Positions 32,696-46,184 of a stretch of 64,000 bases of DNA are shown piece by piece. The notes under the pieces were generated by a model. The model was not told the origin of the DNA. It saw nothing but the letters and a program-made list of their open reading frames with translations, and did no database searches. A program made the translations under genes and the position numbers. Position 1 is the stretch's first letter. The number at the start of each line of letters is the position of its first letter. Origin of the DNA: Sabellastarte sp. h YS-2021 (taxonomy: Eukaryota; Annelida; Polychaeta; Sabellida; Sabellidae); the NCBI GenBank assembly GCA_964017235.1, contig OZ024931.1, positions 126,305,530 to 126,369,529 on the forward strand, written 5' to 3'.

Positions 32696-33600
32696 TCATT
32701 ACAAAGGATACCTTTAGAGCACTCTCAGATGTATAAAGGTCCAAATAATGTTTAAGTAGAGAAAAAAATGTCTAAGAGAAAGATAATGTATGTAAGTAAG
32801 AAGTGTTGAAACAGGACAATTCAATAACAAGATGACAGCATCAATCAATAAACTGAACATTACAATACTCTTTATCTACATCTGGCATGGCCTAATTATG
32901 GTTTCGGCAGTTCCAAACATTCATTTTTTTTGGTCTTTGGCTGGAGTGCGGCGGCCTACGAAAAAGCATTCAGTCCCACATGGTAAGCTGGTAGCTTATA
33001 AAAGCTACATTTAAGTAATCAAATTTTTCAATTTCCATTGACAGCTTCTATCCAATTAATAAATTGTAGAGCTTTATAATTTTCAGTTTACTGATTAATG
33101 CTGTCATCTTGCTATTGAATTGTCTTGTTTTTATCTTTACATACATTTTCTCTACTTAAACATTATTTGGACCTTTACGTAACTGACACTGCTCTGAAAT
33201 TATCCAGATCTTTGTACTGTTTCACTACTTCTATGTCTCATGGCAATGAAAACTATATCAGTAGGCTGTGGGCATCTGTGATGCTATTTTTTACTTAATA
33301 TTACTCGGAAAGTGATGATCAGATCTTCAGGAAATTATGTGGGTAAGGTGTTGCAATAGGAAGAAGTGATTGTATCTCTGGAAAGATCTGGATTATATTT
33401 TGGATATCACATATTTCTGCATTTTCTACAAACACTGATGAGTGGAGTTGTGCACTCCACAAGGGCTTTCTATTTGTAGCAAAAATGTCACAACAAGGCA
33501 GAATAATTTAACCGCAAATAAAGCAACGGAAATGTCATATTTTCTGCTATCAGTTGTTCAGTAGACTGAGATTTATATAAAATGTTTATTTCTTCTTCAG

Positions 33601-33636
33601 GCAGCAACAAGTACAGATACATTGGCACCACAAGTC
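33601..33636 (+). CDS. 36-nt micro-exon, copy 3
   Basis: It encodes AATSTDTLAPQV and lies in unit U2, 2,290 bp after copy 2. Splice signals are the same. Strict conservation here reflects recent duplication and is not by itself evidence of selection. Confidence 0.75.
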
Positions 33637-34406
33637 GTAAGTTTTCATCACTTCTTTCTCATCAATACTCTGCCTGTGTCAATATGGTTCTGTGTAATCA
33701 AAATGTTCTATGTGATGTTTTGTTGCTGGTCCTGGAGTTTTATGATTTTTAGCAGCAGATTATAACACAACCATGGTCTTGTTCTATCTGTTTATTTCAT
33801 TGTAATAAAGTAAAATCAAGGTCTGAGTGGGGATTTTGTGTCCCCTTCGACAACCAGGGTCATATTGGGATAAACCCTTTGCATTTTCCATTTGTGGGAG
33901 CTGAACAGATACAGAAGTAATAATCTGCAGCAGATGCAAACTTGTAAACCACTAGGCTATGAGCACTGGCTACACCAATTGCAAGTCTATTTGGAAGCTA
34001 TGTGGAAATGGTGAGTCTGACTAGACTAAAACTGTACTAGATATAACATCTATGTATGATATTTGTGGAAAATTTGAAGTCTGTAGCTTTAAGTTTAAGG
34101 AGACTTTAAGCTCTCTAAAATGACCAAATGGAGTCGATATGTGAACTTTTTTCCATTTATAGCCCCTTAGTTATCAAGGAATAAGGTTTTTCACAGGTTT
34201 CACATTTTTTGGCGGTATAACTTGGAAATGGCAAATCTGACAAGCCTCACACTATACTGGATATAACTTCTATATATGATCTTTATCTGCAAGGAATTTG
34301 GACTGTACTTTTAAGATCACCAAAAAGTGTGTGAAAATGACCATAGGAACTCATTTCAAATCTTGGCACTTCCTTTCTTCTGGATCTATATATTATGGGT
34401 CAACAG

Positions 34407-34991
34407 TACACTACTTCTATATCTTATGGTTAAAAATATTTCCCTAGGCTGTGGGGTACGGTCATCTGATACTGTTTTTTTTTTTTTTGTATGTGCTTAA
34501 CTTTTTCAGATACAAATGACGCATACATTCTATGATCATTAGTTCATTAACTAGTTTTGTTTTATGTTCAACTTACCTTTCATATTAAATTAAAAATGTT
34601 CTGCAGTATTATTCCACATAAAGAAAAAAAAAACAAACAGATGAACAACTTATTTTGCCAAAAAGCTCAGTTTTTGTTAGTTTTTGTTTGTTTACTTTTA
34701 TCTTGCTTGTAATTTCGAAACTAACAAAAACTGAGCTTTTTGGCAAAATAAGTTGTTCATCTGTTTTTTTTTTCTTTATGTGGAATAATACTGCAGAACA
34801 TTTTTAATTTAATATGAAAGGTAAGTTGAACATAAAACACAAACTAGTTAATGAACTAATGATCATAGAATGTATGCGTCATTTGTATCTGAAAAAGTTA
34901 AGCACATACAAAAAAAAAAAAAATAGTATCAGATGACCGTACCCCACAGCCTAGGGAAATATTTTTAACCATAAGATATAGAAGTAGTGTA
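34407..34991. repeat. Palindrome in U3 (arms ~272 bp)
   Basis: The left arm is 34407-34680, the spacer 34681-34720 and the right arm 34721-34991. Arms differ mainly in the length of the T/A runs. As RNA this intron would fold into a long hairpin. Confidence 0.95.
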
Positions 34992-35896
34992 TCATTACAA
35001 AGGATACCTTTAGAGCACTCTCAGATGTATAAAGGTCCAAATAATGTTTAAGTAGAGAAAAAAATGTCTAAGAGAAAGATAATGTATGTAAGGAAGAAGT
35101 GTTAAAACAGGACAATTCAGTAACAAGATGACAGCATCAATCAATAAACTGAACATTACAATACTCTTTATCTACATCTGGCATGGCCTAATTATGGTTT
35201 TGGCAGTTCCAAACATTCATTTTTTTTGGTCTTTGGCTGGAGTGCGGCGGCCTACGAAAAAGCATTCAGTCCCACATGGTAAGCTGGTAGCTTATAAAAG
35301 CTACATTTAAGTAATCAAATTTTTCAATTTCCATTGACAGCTTCTATCCAATTAATAAATTGTAGAGCTTTATAATTTTCAGTTTACTGATTAATGCTGT
35401 CATCTTGCTATTGAATTGTCTTGTTTTTATCTTTACATACATTTTCTCTACTTAAACATTATTTGGACCTTTACATAACTGACACTGCTCTGAAATTATC
35501 CAGATCTTTGTACTGTTTCACTACTTCTATGTCTCATGGCAATGAAAACTATATCAGTAGGCTGTGGGCATCTGTGATGCTATTTTTTACTTAATATTAC
35601 TCGGAAAGTGATGATCAGATCTTCAGGAAATTATGTGGGTAAGGTGTTGCAATAGGAAGAAGTGATTGTATCTCTGGAAAGATCTGGATTATATTTTGGA
35701 TATCACATATTTCTGCATTTTCTACAAACACTGATGAGTGGAGTTGTGCACTCCACAAGGGCTTTCTATTTGTAGCAAAAATGTCACAACAAGGCAGAAT
35801 AATTTAACCGCAAATAAAGCAACGGAAATGTGATATTTTCTGCTATCAGTTGTTCAGTAGACTGAGATTTATATAAAATGTTTATTTCTTCTTCAG

Positions 35897-35932
35897 GCAG
35901 CAACAAGTACAGATACATTGGCACCACAAGTC
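35897..35932 (+). CDS. 36-nt micro-exon, copy 4
   Basis: It encodes AATSTDTLAPQV, in unit U3. It is identical to copies 2, 3 and 5, with the same acceptor and donor. Confidence 0.75.
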
Positions 35933-36702
35933 GTAAGTTTTCATCACTTCTTTCTCATCAATACCCTGCCTGTGTCAATATGGTTCTGTGTAATCAAAAT
36001 GTTCTATGTGATGTTTTGTTGCTGGTCCTGGAGTTTTATGATTTTTAGCAGCAGATTATAACACAACCATGGTCTTGTTCTATCTGTTTATTTCATTGTA
36101 ATAAAGTAAAATCAAGGTCTGAGTGGGGATTTTGTGTCCCCTTCGACAACCAGGGTCATATTGGGATAAACCCTTTGCATTTTCCATTTGTGGGAGCTGA
36201 ACAGATACAGAAGTAATAATCTGCAGCAGATGCAAACTTGTAAACCACTAGGCTATGAGCACTGGCTACACCAATTGCAAGTCTATTTGGAAGCTATGTG
36301 GAAATGGTGAGTCTGACTAGACTAAAACTGTACTAGATATAACATCTATGTATGATATTTGTAGAAAATTTGAAGTCTGTAGCTTTAAGTTTAAGGAGAC
36401 TTTAAGCTCTCTAAAATGACCAAATGGAGTCGATATGTGAACTTTTTTCCATTTATAGCCCCTTAGTTATCAAGGAATAAGGTTTTTCACAGGTTTCACA
36501 TTTTTTGGCGGTATAACTTGGAAATGGCAAATCTGACAAGCCTCACACTATACTGGATATAACTTCTATATATGATCTTTATCTGCAAGGAATTTGGACT
36601 GTACTTTTAAGATCACCAAAAAGTGTGTGAAAATGACCATAGGAACTCATTTCAAATCTTGGCACTTCCTTTCTTCTGGATCTATATATTATGGGTCAAC
36701 AG

Positions 36703-37288
36703 TACACTACTTCTATATCTTATGGTTAAAAATATTTCCCTAGGCTGTGGGGTACGGTCATCTGATACTGTTTTTTTTTTTTTTGTATGTGCTTAACTTT
36801 TTCAGATACAAATGACGCATACATTCTATGATCATTAGTTCATTAACTAGTTTTGTTTTATGTTCAACTTACCTTTCATATTAAATTAAAAATGTTCTGC
36901 AGTATTATTCCACATAAAGAAAAAAAAAACAAACAGATGAACAACTTATTTTGCCAAAAAGCTCAGTTTTTGTTAGTTTTTGTTTGTTTACTTTTATCTT
37001 GCTTGTAATTTCGAAACTAACAAAAACTGAGCTTTTTGGCAAAATAAGTTGTTCATCTGTTTTTTTTTTTCTTTATGTGGAATAATACTGCAGAACATTT
37101 TTAATTTAATATGAAAGGTAAGTTGAACATAAAACACAAACTAGTTAATGAACTAATGATCATAGAATGTATGCGTCATTTGTATCTGAAAAAGTTAAGC
37201 ACATACAAAAAAAAAAAAAATAGTATCAGATGACCGTACCCCACAGCCTAGGGAAATATTTTTAACCATAAGATATAGAAGTAGTGTA
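36703..37288. repeat. Palindrome in U4
   Basis: It has the same structure as the palindrome in U3, with about 270-bp arms and a 40-nt spacer, and slightly longer T/A runs. Confidence 0.95.
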
Positions 37289-38193
37289 TCATTACAAAGG
37301 ATACCTTTAGAGCACTCTCAGATGTATAAAGGTCCAAATAATGTTTAAGTAGAGAAAAAAATGTCTAAGAGAAAGATAATGTATGTAAGGAAGAAGTGTT
37401 AAAACAGGACAATTCAGTAACAAGATGACAGCATCAATCAATAAACTGAACATTACAATACTCTTTATCTACATCTGGCATGGCCTAATTATGGTTTTGG
37501 CAGTTCCAAACATTCATTTTTTTTGGTCTTTGGCTGGAGTGCGGCGGCCTACGAAAAAGCATTCAGTCCCACATGGTAAGCTGGTAGCTTATAAAAGCTA
37601 CATTTAAGTAATCAAATTTTTCAATTTCCATTGACAGCTTCTATCCAATTAATAAATTGTAGAGCTTTATAATTTTCAGTTTACTGATTAATGCTGTCAT
37701 CTTGCTATTGAATTGTCTTGTTTTTATCTTTACATACATTTTCTCTACTTAAACATTATTTGGACCTTTACATAACTGACACTGCTCTGAAATTATCCAG
37801 ATCTTTGTACTGTTTCACTACTTCTATGTCTCATGGCAATGAAAACTATATCAGTAGGCTGTGGGCATCTGTGATGCTATTTTTTACTTAATATTACTCG
37901 GAAAGTGATGATCAGATCTTCAGGAAATTATGTGGGTAAGGTGTTGCAATAGGAAGAAGTGATTGTATCTCTGGAAAGATCTGGATTATATTTTGGATAT
38001 CACATATTTCTGCATTTTCTACAAACACTGATGAGTGGAGTTGTGCACTCCACAAGGGCTTTCTATTTGTAGCAAAAATGTCACAACAAGGCAGAATAAT
38101 TTAACCGCAAATAAAGCAACGGAAATGTGATATTTTCTGCTATCAGTTGTTCAGTAGACTGAGATTTATATAAAATGTTTATTTCTTCTTCAG

Positions 38194-38229
38194 GCAGCAA
38201 CAAGTACAGATACATTGGCACCACAAGTC
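38194..38229 (+). CDS. 36-nt micro-exon, copy 5
   Basis: It encodes AATSTDTLAPQV, in unit U4. It is the last of four identical consecutive copies (2-5). Confidence 0.75.
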
Positions 38230-38999
38230 GTAAGTTTTCATCACTTCTTTCTCATCAATACCCTGCCTGTGTCAATATGGTTCTGTGTAATCAAAATGTT
38301 CTATGTGATGTTTTGTTGCTGGTCCTGGAGTTTTATGATTTTTAGCAGCAGATTATAACACAACCATGGTCTTGTTCTATCTGTTTATTTCATTGTAATA
38401 AAGTAAAATCAAGGTCTGAGTGGGGATTTTGTGTCCCCTTCGACAACCAGGGTCATATTGGGATAAACCCTTTGCATTTTCCATTTGTGGGAGCTGAACA
38501 GATACAGAAGTAATAATCTGCAGCAGATGCAAACTTGTAAACCACTAGGCTATGAGCACTGGCTACACCAATTGCAAGTCTATTTGGAAGCTATGTGGAA
38601 ATGGTGAGTCTGACTAGACTAAAACTGTACTAGATATAACATCTATGTATGATATTTGTGGAAAATTTGAAGTCTGTAGCTTTAAGTTTAAGGAGACTTT
38701 AAGCTCTCTAAAATGACCAAATGGAGTCGATATGTGAACTTTTTTCCATTTATAGCCCCTTAGTTATCAAGGAATAAGGTTTTTCACAGGTTTCACATTT
38801 TTTGGCGGTATAACTTGGAAATGGCAAATCTGACAAGCCTCACACTATACTGGATATAACTTCTATATATGATCTTTATCTGCAGGGAATTTGGACTGTA
38901 CTTTTAAGATCACCAAAAAGTGTGTGAAAATGACCATAGGAACTCATTTCAAATCTTGGCACTTCCTTTCTTCTGGATCTATATATTATGGGTCAACAG

Positions 39000-39579
39000 T
39001 ACACTACTTCTATATCTTATGGTTAAAAATATTTCCCTAGGCTGTGGGGTACGGTCATCTGATACTGTTTTTTTTTTTTTTGTATGTGCTTAACTTTTTC
39101 AGATACAAATGACGCATACATTCTATGATCATTAGTTCATTAACTAGTTTTGTTTTATGTTCAACTTACCTTTCATATTAAATTAAAAATGTTCTGCAGT
39201 ATTATTCCACATAAAGAAAAAAAAACCAAACAGATGAACAACTTATTTTGCCAAAAAGCTCAGTTTTTGTTAGTTTTTGTTTGTTTACTTTTATCTTGCT
39301 TGTAATTTCGAAACTAACAAAAACTGAGCTTTTTGGCAAAATAAGTTGTTCATCTGTTTTTTTTTTCCTTTATGTGGAATAATACTGCAGAACATTTTTA
39401 ATTTAATATGAAAGGTAAGTTGAACATAAAACACAAACTAGTTAATGAACTAATGATCATAGAATGTATGCGTCATTTGTATCTGAAAAAGTTAAGCACA
39501 TACAAAAAAAATAGTATCAGATGACCGTACCCCACAGCCTAGGGAAATATTTTTAACCATAAGATATAGAAGTAGTGTA
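39000..39579. repeat. Palindrome in U5
   Basis: It is the same ~580-bp palindrome as in U2-U4, with a few more arm differences, for example AAAAACCAAACAG in the left arm. Confidence 0.93.
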
Positions 39580-40249
39580 TCATTACAAAGGATACCTTTA
39601 GAGCACTCTCAGATGTATAAAGGTCCAAATAATGTTTAAATAGAGAAAATAATGTCTAAGAGAAAGATAATGTATGTAAAGAAGAAGTATTAAAAAGGAC
39701 AATTCAGTAACAAGATGACAGCAGTAATCAATAAACTGAACATTAAAATACTCTTTATCTACATCCGGCATGGCCTAATTATGGTTTCGGCAGTTCCAAA
39801 CATATTTTTTGGTCTTTGGCTGGAGTCCGGCGGCCTGGAAAAAGCATTCAGTCCCACATGGTTAGCTTATTTAAGTAATCAAATTTTTCAATTTCCATTG
39901 ACAGCTTCTATCCAATTAATAAATTTTAGAGCTTTATAATTTTCAGTTTACTGATTAATGCTGTCATCTTGCTATTGAATTGTCTTGTTTTTATCTTTAC
40001 ATACATTTTCTCTACTTAAACATTATTTGGACCTTTACATAACTGACACTGCTCTGAAATTATCCAGATCTTTGTACTGTTTCACTACTTCTATGTCTCA
40101 TGGCAATGAAAACTATATCAGTAGGCTGTGGGCATCTGTGATGCTATTTTTTACTTTATATTACTCGGAAAGTGATGATCAGATCTTCAGGAAATTATGT
40201 GGGTAAGGTGTTGCAATAGGAAGAAGTGATTGTATCTCTGAAAAGATCT

Positions 40250-41848
40250 GGGGCCTGTAAATCGAAGCATTCGTAAAATAGTTAACTAATCAGTACTTAA
40301 CGATAACACAATGACATATTAACTAAAGAATTCAGTGGGTAAATAGAAAGCACTCTTTATGTTTTCGTTACATTATGCTTTCGTCTGGTAACTATAGAGT
40401 GAATGTGTGGCTGTATGTGGTTACTTGTGTGTTTGTGTGTAACAGTGTGCTATGCCATAGTACCTTATTAATGGTAGACACACAAGAGTGGGGTTTACAT
40501 ATTTTAATCAATAACTTTGATATAAATCTAAAATACTATTCACATACTGGTGCAATGAGAGATTAAGGTCACCTTAGTAAAAGTATATATTTAAACATTT
40601 TACATATTCTATATTGAGCATACTGACATATATTTGCAATAAACTAACGTACAACATAGATTAGGTTAAGGTGGCCATACCATAGCTTGGCCTCATAAGT
40701 TGCTAAGTCTTTGTAACTAATGGGCAGGATGACATTGAGGTTGAATCTTAAAGTAAAGGTACTGTTTGAGGAAGTTTACTTTACCAACATAGATTTTGGG
40801 CCAAGCTAAGGATATGTATAACTTAAAGCATTTACTTATGGTAACAATAATTTATATTTTCTGGAGAAGTAGAGTGGGCTTAGGAGTAAATACTGTGGAG
40901 AAAGATCTAATAAGTACTCCCCATTGCTGTTTGTTTACAAAATGGGCAGATTAAAGTGATGAGTATTTTTAATATGTATAAATGTAAATAAACTAGTAAA
41001 AGGTGGAAACATAAAAGATGAGTAAAATTGTAAGATTTGCAGTTAAAACATTGAGGTTGAATCTTAAAGTAAAGGTACTGTTTGAGGAAATTTACTTTAC
41101 CAACATAGATTTTGGGCCAAGCTAAGGATATGTATAACTTAAAGCATTTACTTATGGTAACAATAATTTATATTTTCTGGAGAAGTAGAGTGGGCTTAGG
41201 AGTAAATAATGTGGAGAAAGATCTAATAAGTACTCCCCATTGCTGTTTGTTTACAAAATGGGCAGATTAAAGTGATGAGTATTTTTAATATGTATAAATG
41301 TAAATAAACTAGTAAAAGGTGGAAACATAAAAGATGAGTAAAGTTGTAAGATTTGCAGTTAAAACAAAGACAGTCAAAACTTATAAAAAGAAATAGAAAA
41401 TCATTTAAAAAAAGTCTAAGCATCTCAAACATGTGAGATACTATCTGGGAATAGCTGACCAAATATCTTAAGAAAATGTGATATTTTATCTCAAGAATAG
41501 ATTTATGTTAGTTGCGATCCTCTTCAATTCATAAATGTTTATTGAAATGCATCACTCACTCGACAAAATTCAATGTAAATTATCATTTTTATTCACATTA
41601 CCTTAAGTACAATATTCAGTAACTTTGTCTTGTACAGCAATGTTAACTTCATATTTATTTGGCATTAAAAAAAACAGACATTTTAATGCAAGTAACACTT
41701 GACAAGAGGGTCTGAGTTATCGTTAAATTTGAGGGGTTTTTACGAAAAAGTAACTAACAGTTAACTAAGGTTTTGATTTACACAAGAGTTTGCTAACTTA
41801 GGGTTAACCAATTAGTTAGCAGAACGAATGCTTCGATTTACAGGCCCC
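40250..41848. mobile_element. Nonautonomous TIR DNA transposon (1.6 kb)
   Basis: It has perfect 25-bp terminal inverted repeats (GGGGCCTGTAAATCGAAGCA... at the left, ...TGCTTCGATTTACAGGCCCC at the right). The host sequence GATCTG/GATTATATTTTGG is split by it. Two direct copies of a 316-bp segment lie inside (40732-41047 and 41048-41363, each starting ACATTGAGGTTGAATC). No transposase is encoded. I could not fix the target duplication length, so the superfamily is open. Confidence 0.88.
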
Positions 41849-42060
41849 AGGATTATATTTTGGATATCACATATTTCCGCATTTTCTGCAAACACTGATG
41901 AGTGGAGTTGTGCACTCCACAAGGGCTTTCTATTTGTAGCAAAAATGTCACAACAAGGCAGAATAATTTAACCGCAAATAAAGCAACGGAAATGTCATAT
42001 TTTCTGCTATCAGTTGTTCAGTAGACTGAGATTTATATAAAATGTTTATTTCTTCTTCAG

Positions 42061-42096
42061 CCAGCAACAAGTACAGATACATTGGCACCACAAGTT
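42061..42096 (+). CDS. 36-nt micro-exon, copy 6
   Basis: It encodes PATSTDTLAPQV. The first codon is CCA (Pro), as in copy 1, and the last codon is GTT instead of GTC, a synonymous change in the assumed phase that supports that phase. It lies in unit U5. Splice sites are intact. Confidence 0.73.
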
Positions 42097-42798
42097 GTAA
42101 GTTTTCATCACTTCTTTCTCATCAATAGTCTGCCTGTGTCAATATGGTTCTGCATAATCAAAATGTTCTATGTAATGTTTTGTTGCTGGTCCTGGAGTTT
42201 TATGATTTTTAGCAGGAGATTATAACACAACCATGGTCTTGTTCTATCTGTTTATTTCATTGTAATAAAGTGAAATCAAGGTCTGAGTGGGGATTTTGTG
42301 TCCCCTTCGACAACCAGGGTCATATTGGGATAAACCCTTTGCATTTTCCATTTGTGTGAGCTGAACAGATACAGAGGTAATAATCTGCAGCAGATACAAA
42401 CTTGTAAACCACTAGGCTATGAGCACTGGCTACACCAATTGCAAGTCTATTTGGAAGCTATTTGGAAATGGTGAGTCTGACTAGACTAAAACTGTACTAG
42501 ATATAACATCTTTGTATGATATTTGTGGAAAATCTGAAGTCTGTAGCTTTAAGTTTAAGGAGACTTTAAGCTCTCTAAAATGACCAAATGGACTCGATAT
42601 GTGAACTTTTTTCCATTTATAGCCCCTTAGTTCTCAAGCAGTAAGGTTTTTCACAGGTTTCACATTTTTTGGCTGTATAACTTGGAAATGGCAAATCTGA
42701 CAAGCCTCACACTATACTGGATATAACTTCTATATATGATCTTTATCTGCAGGGACTGTACTTTTAAGATCACCAAAAAGTCTGTGAAAATGACCATA

Positions 42799-44883
42799 TA
42801 GTAGGTGATGCGGTAAAGTAGCACACCTCTTCAGTTGACGGGACTGTATTTGAAGATTTTAATGAAGTATTTGATAGCTTTGGCTTAAATGCATTGGTGA
42901 AAATCTAAAAATTAATGGTAGTTGGCCTTGTTTGTACTGTCCTGATTTTTAACAAAGGTCAAGAATAAAGTACAAAGTATTCTGTTGAATTTTGGCGGGA
43001 AATCTATTTTTGTCAAGAATATCAGGTGTTTGAGTGAACTGCTGTCTGGCCACATGGCCTTATTCCCGCCAAATTCTAGTATACATTCATCTCCCAGCAT
43101 TGAAAAATTGTGGGGCCTAATGTCAGGACAGTGAACATTAAAAATTCCCCCCTCCTCACCCTAATGATTACTAATTAGTTTATTATCAGTGGGCTTGGGG
43201 TTTTTCTTTGTCTTTTATATGTGGGGTTAATACTATATCCTACTGATGTTTCATTATTAAATTACAGTATGCACTCTTGGTGCCATTTCTTAACTCTTTT
43301 AGTTTATTTTTGTAAAACACTTTAAGATTGAGAATTGAAATCAGTAAACAATAACAGTTTTAACAACTTGAAATGCTTTTTCACAAGTTATATCTGTAAC
43401 AAGTGTAAATGAGTTGTTAGTAATAACATATTAGTAGTTGTTGCCATATGACTGTTCTAGGCTGATGTACATGTTAAAGTTACAATTATGGACAACAGTA
43501 GTGGATTAACATAATTATGTTATAACAAGACTAATTGTGTTAACTAATGTGCTAATATTATGTATGTTAATAAACTCCAAACTGGTTATATATATTATAA
43601 TTTTGTGGGTTGTGTGTAACCAACCCGCCTATTAGATTGATGTGTCCGACGTCCGTCTGTCTGTCCGTCCACATTTTTTGTTTCCGGACTCTAACTCGAA
43701 AAACGTTTGTCTGATCACATTCAAACTTGACAGGGACATAGATCAACATCATAGTTAGGTTCCTTTCGATATTGGTGAAATTCCATCCATTCGTTTGTCA
43801 GTTTTTCGTCCATTTGTCCATCCGGCTGTTTGTCCACATTTTCGTTTCCGGACTCTAACTCGAAAACGGTTTGACCAATCAAATTCAAACTTCACAGAAA
43901 CATACATCATCATCATAGCTAGGTTCCTTTCGAAATTGGTGAAATTCCGTCTGTTCGTTTGTCCGTTTTTTGTCCGTTTGTCCATTTGTTTGTCCACATT
44001 TTTGTTTCCGGATTCTAACTCGAAAACGGTTTGTCCAATCGAATTTATACTTGACAGGGACATAGATCACCATCATAGCTAGGTTCCTTTCGAAATTGGT
44101 GTAACTCCATCTGTTTGTTTGTCCGTTTTTTTGTCCGTTTGTTTGTTTTTTGTCCGTTTTTCTGTCCATACATCTGTCCGTCCACATTTTTGTTTCCGGA
44201 CTCTAACTGGAAAGCGGTTAGTCCAATCAAATTTAAACTTCACAGGGACATACATCACCATCATAGCTAGATTCCTTTCAAAATTGGTGAAATTCCGTCT
44301 GTTTGTTTGTCCATTTTTGGCCGTTTGTCTGTCCATCCATCTGTTTGTCCACATTTTCATTTCCGGACTCCAACTCGAAAACAGTATGTCCAATCGAATT
44401 CATACTTGACAGGGACATAGATCACCATCATATCTAGGTTCCTTTCAAAATTGGTGTCACTCCGTCTGTTTGTTTGTCCGTTTTCCTGTCCGTTTGTCTG
44501 TTTTTTGTCCATTTTTCTGTCCATCCGTCTGTCCACATTTTCGTTTCTGGACTCTAACTGGAAAATGCTTTGTCCAGTCGAATTCAAACTTGACAGGGAG
44601 ATGCATCACCATCATAGCTAAGTTGCTAAATTGGTATAATTCCGTCCTTTTGTTTGTCCGTTTATAGCATAGATACAATTATGTAACCTAGATTACAAGT
44701 TTTACGTTTCTTAGAACGTCTTACGCATTCACCTTAACTGGGTAATCTAACATTTCTTTCCTTCTTTTCTAAGTGTAATTACAGCAGTTGCTAATCTTTT
44801 TTCTGCCTGCGCAACCCGCCTTTTGGGGCATCTGTGACCCTCTTGTTTTAATTCTGACTTATCAATTTGGTTTCCCTCAACTA
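42799..44883. mobile_element. Insertion with six-copy ~170-bp satellite core
   Basis: Host sequence GACCATA/GGAACT is split, with TA at both junctions compatible with a TA duplication. The first 800 bases are AT-rich with no recognised content. From about 43604 a GGGTTG...AACCAACCCGCC hairpin leads into about six tandem repeats of 166-184 bp (TCCACATTTT near 43669, 43835, 44003, 44181, 44349 and 44533), ending near 44670. CAACCCGCCTTTTGG lies near 44813. It may be two nested elements. Short Cys/Val-rich or Lys/Thr-rich open frames are repeat artefacts. Confidence 0.75.
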
Positions 44884-46148
44884 GGAACTTATTTCAAATC
44901 TTGGCACTTCCTTTCTTCTGGATCTATATATTATGGGTCAACAATGCCCTTCCCCAATCGATATTCATATTGTTTCATACTTTTATCTTGCTTGTAATTT
45001 CGAAACTAACAAAAACTGTGCTTTTTGGCAAAATAAGTTGTTCATCTGTTTTTTCTTTATGTGGAATAATACTGCAGAACATTTTTAACTCAATATGAAA
45101 GGTAAGTTGAACATAAAACACAAACTAGTTAATGAACTAATGATCATAGAATGTATGCGTCATTTGTATCTGAAAAAGTTAAGCACATACAAAAAAAAAT
45201 AGTATCAGATGACCGTACCCCACAGCCTAGGGAAATATTTTTAACCATAAGATATAGAAGTAGTGTATCATTACAATGGATACCTTAAGAGCACTCTCAG
45301 ATGTATAAAGGTCCAAATAATGTTTAAATAGAGAAAAAAATGTCTAAGAGAAAGATAATGTATGGAAAGAAGAAGTATTAAAAAGGACAATTCAGTAACA
45401 AGATGACAGTATTTATCAATGAACTGAACATTACAATACTCTGTATCTACATCTGGCATGGCCTAATTATGATTTCGGCAGTTCCAAACATATTTTTTGG
45501 TCTTAGGCTGGAGTTTGGCGGCCTGGAAAAAGCATTCAGTCCCACATGGTCAGCTTATTTAAGTAATCAAAATTTTCAATTTCCATTGACAGCTTCTATC
45601 CAATTAATAAATTTTAGGGCTTTATAATTTTCAGTTTACTGATTAATGCTGTCATCTAGCTATTGAATTGTCTTGTTTTTATCTTTACATACATTTTCTC
45701 TACTTAAACATTATTTGGACCTTTGCATAACTGACACTGCTCTGAAATTAACCAGATCTTAGTACTGTTTCACTACTTCTATGTCTCATGGCAATGAAAA
45801 CTATATCAGCAGGCTGTGGGCATCTGTGATGCTATTTTTTACTTTATATTACTCGGGAAGTGATGATCATATCTTCAGGAAATTATATGGGTAAGCTGTT
45901 GCAATAGAAAGAAGTGATTGTATCTCTGGAAAGATCTGGATTATATTTTGGATATCACATATTTCTGCATTTTCTGCAAACACTGATGAGTGGAGTTGTG
46001 CACTCCACAAGGGCTTTCTATTTGTAGCAAAAATGTCACAACAAGGCAGAATAATTTAACCGCAAATAAAGCAACGGAAATGTCATATTTTCTGCTATCA
46101 GTTGTTCAGTAGACTGAGATTTATATAAAATGTTTATTTCTTCTTCAG

Positions 46149-46184
46149 GCAGCAACAAGTACAGATACATTGGCACCACAAGAC
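46149..46184 (+). CDS. 36-nt micro-exon, copy 7
   Basis: It encodes AATSTDTLAPQD. The last codon is GAC (Asp) where copies 1-6 have Val, directly before the GTAAGT donor. Copies 8 and 9 share it, as does exon A (AQD). It lies in unit U6. Confidence 0.74.

Larger units (their letters stand above)
31601..33890 (+). repeat. Tandem unit U2 (2,290 bp)
   Basis: This full-length unit contains the palindrome at 32117-32695, the DIRS right-end relic at about 32935-33032 and the exon at 33601-33636. It is nearly identical to U3 and U4; visible differences are mostly homopolymer lengths and scattered single bases. The 60-aa open frame near 32832 recurs in U3 and U4 only because the DNA is duplicated. 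Confidence 0.95.
33891..36186 (+). repeat. Tandem unit U3 (2,296 bp)
   Basis: This full unit has its palindrome at 34407-34991, its DIRS relic at about 35229-35329 and its exon at 35897-35932. It is almost identical to U4 (for example, GATATTTGTGGAAAA here against GATATTTGTAGAAAA in U4). Confidence 0.95.
36187..38483 (+). repeat. Tandem unit U4 (2,297 bp)
   Basis: This full unit has its palindrome at 36703-37288, its DIRS relic at about 37526-37626 and its exon at 38194-38229. It shares the change GAAATGTGATATTTT (others GTCATATT) just upstream of the exon with U3, so U3 and U4 are closest sisters. Confidence 0.95.
38484..42350 (+). repeat. Tandem unit U5 with DNA-element insertion (3,867 bp)
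   Basis: The unit backbone carries a palindrome at 39000-39579 and a shortened DIRS relic at about 39823-39894. A 1.6-kb inverted-repeat element is inserted at 40250-41848, and the exon is at 42061-42096. Removing the insertion gives about 2.27 kb. The DIRS relic lacks the GTAGCTTATAAAAGC segment, a change shared with U6. Confidence 0.93.

Noticed and set aside
32832-37607. Identical 60-aa open frame (MTASINKLNITILFIYIWHG...) recurring in U2, U3 and U4
   Set aside because: It recurs because the whole unit is duplicated. It runs through the DIRS relic into intron, is broken in U1 and U5-U8, and has no protein features beyond AT-rich codons.
43755-44678. Overlapping open frames on both strands rich in Lys/Thr/Asp or Cys/Val/Phe
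   Set aside because: They are translations of the ~170-bp satellite repeats within the insertion at 42799-44883.
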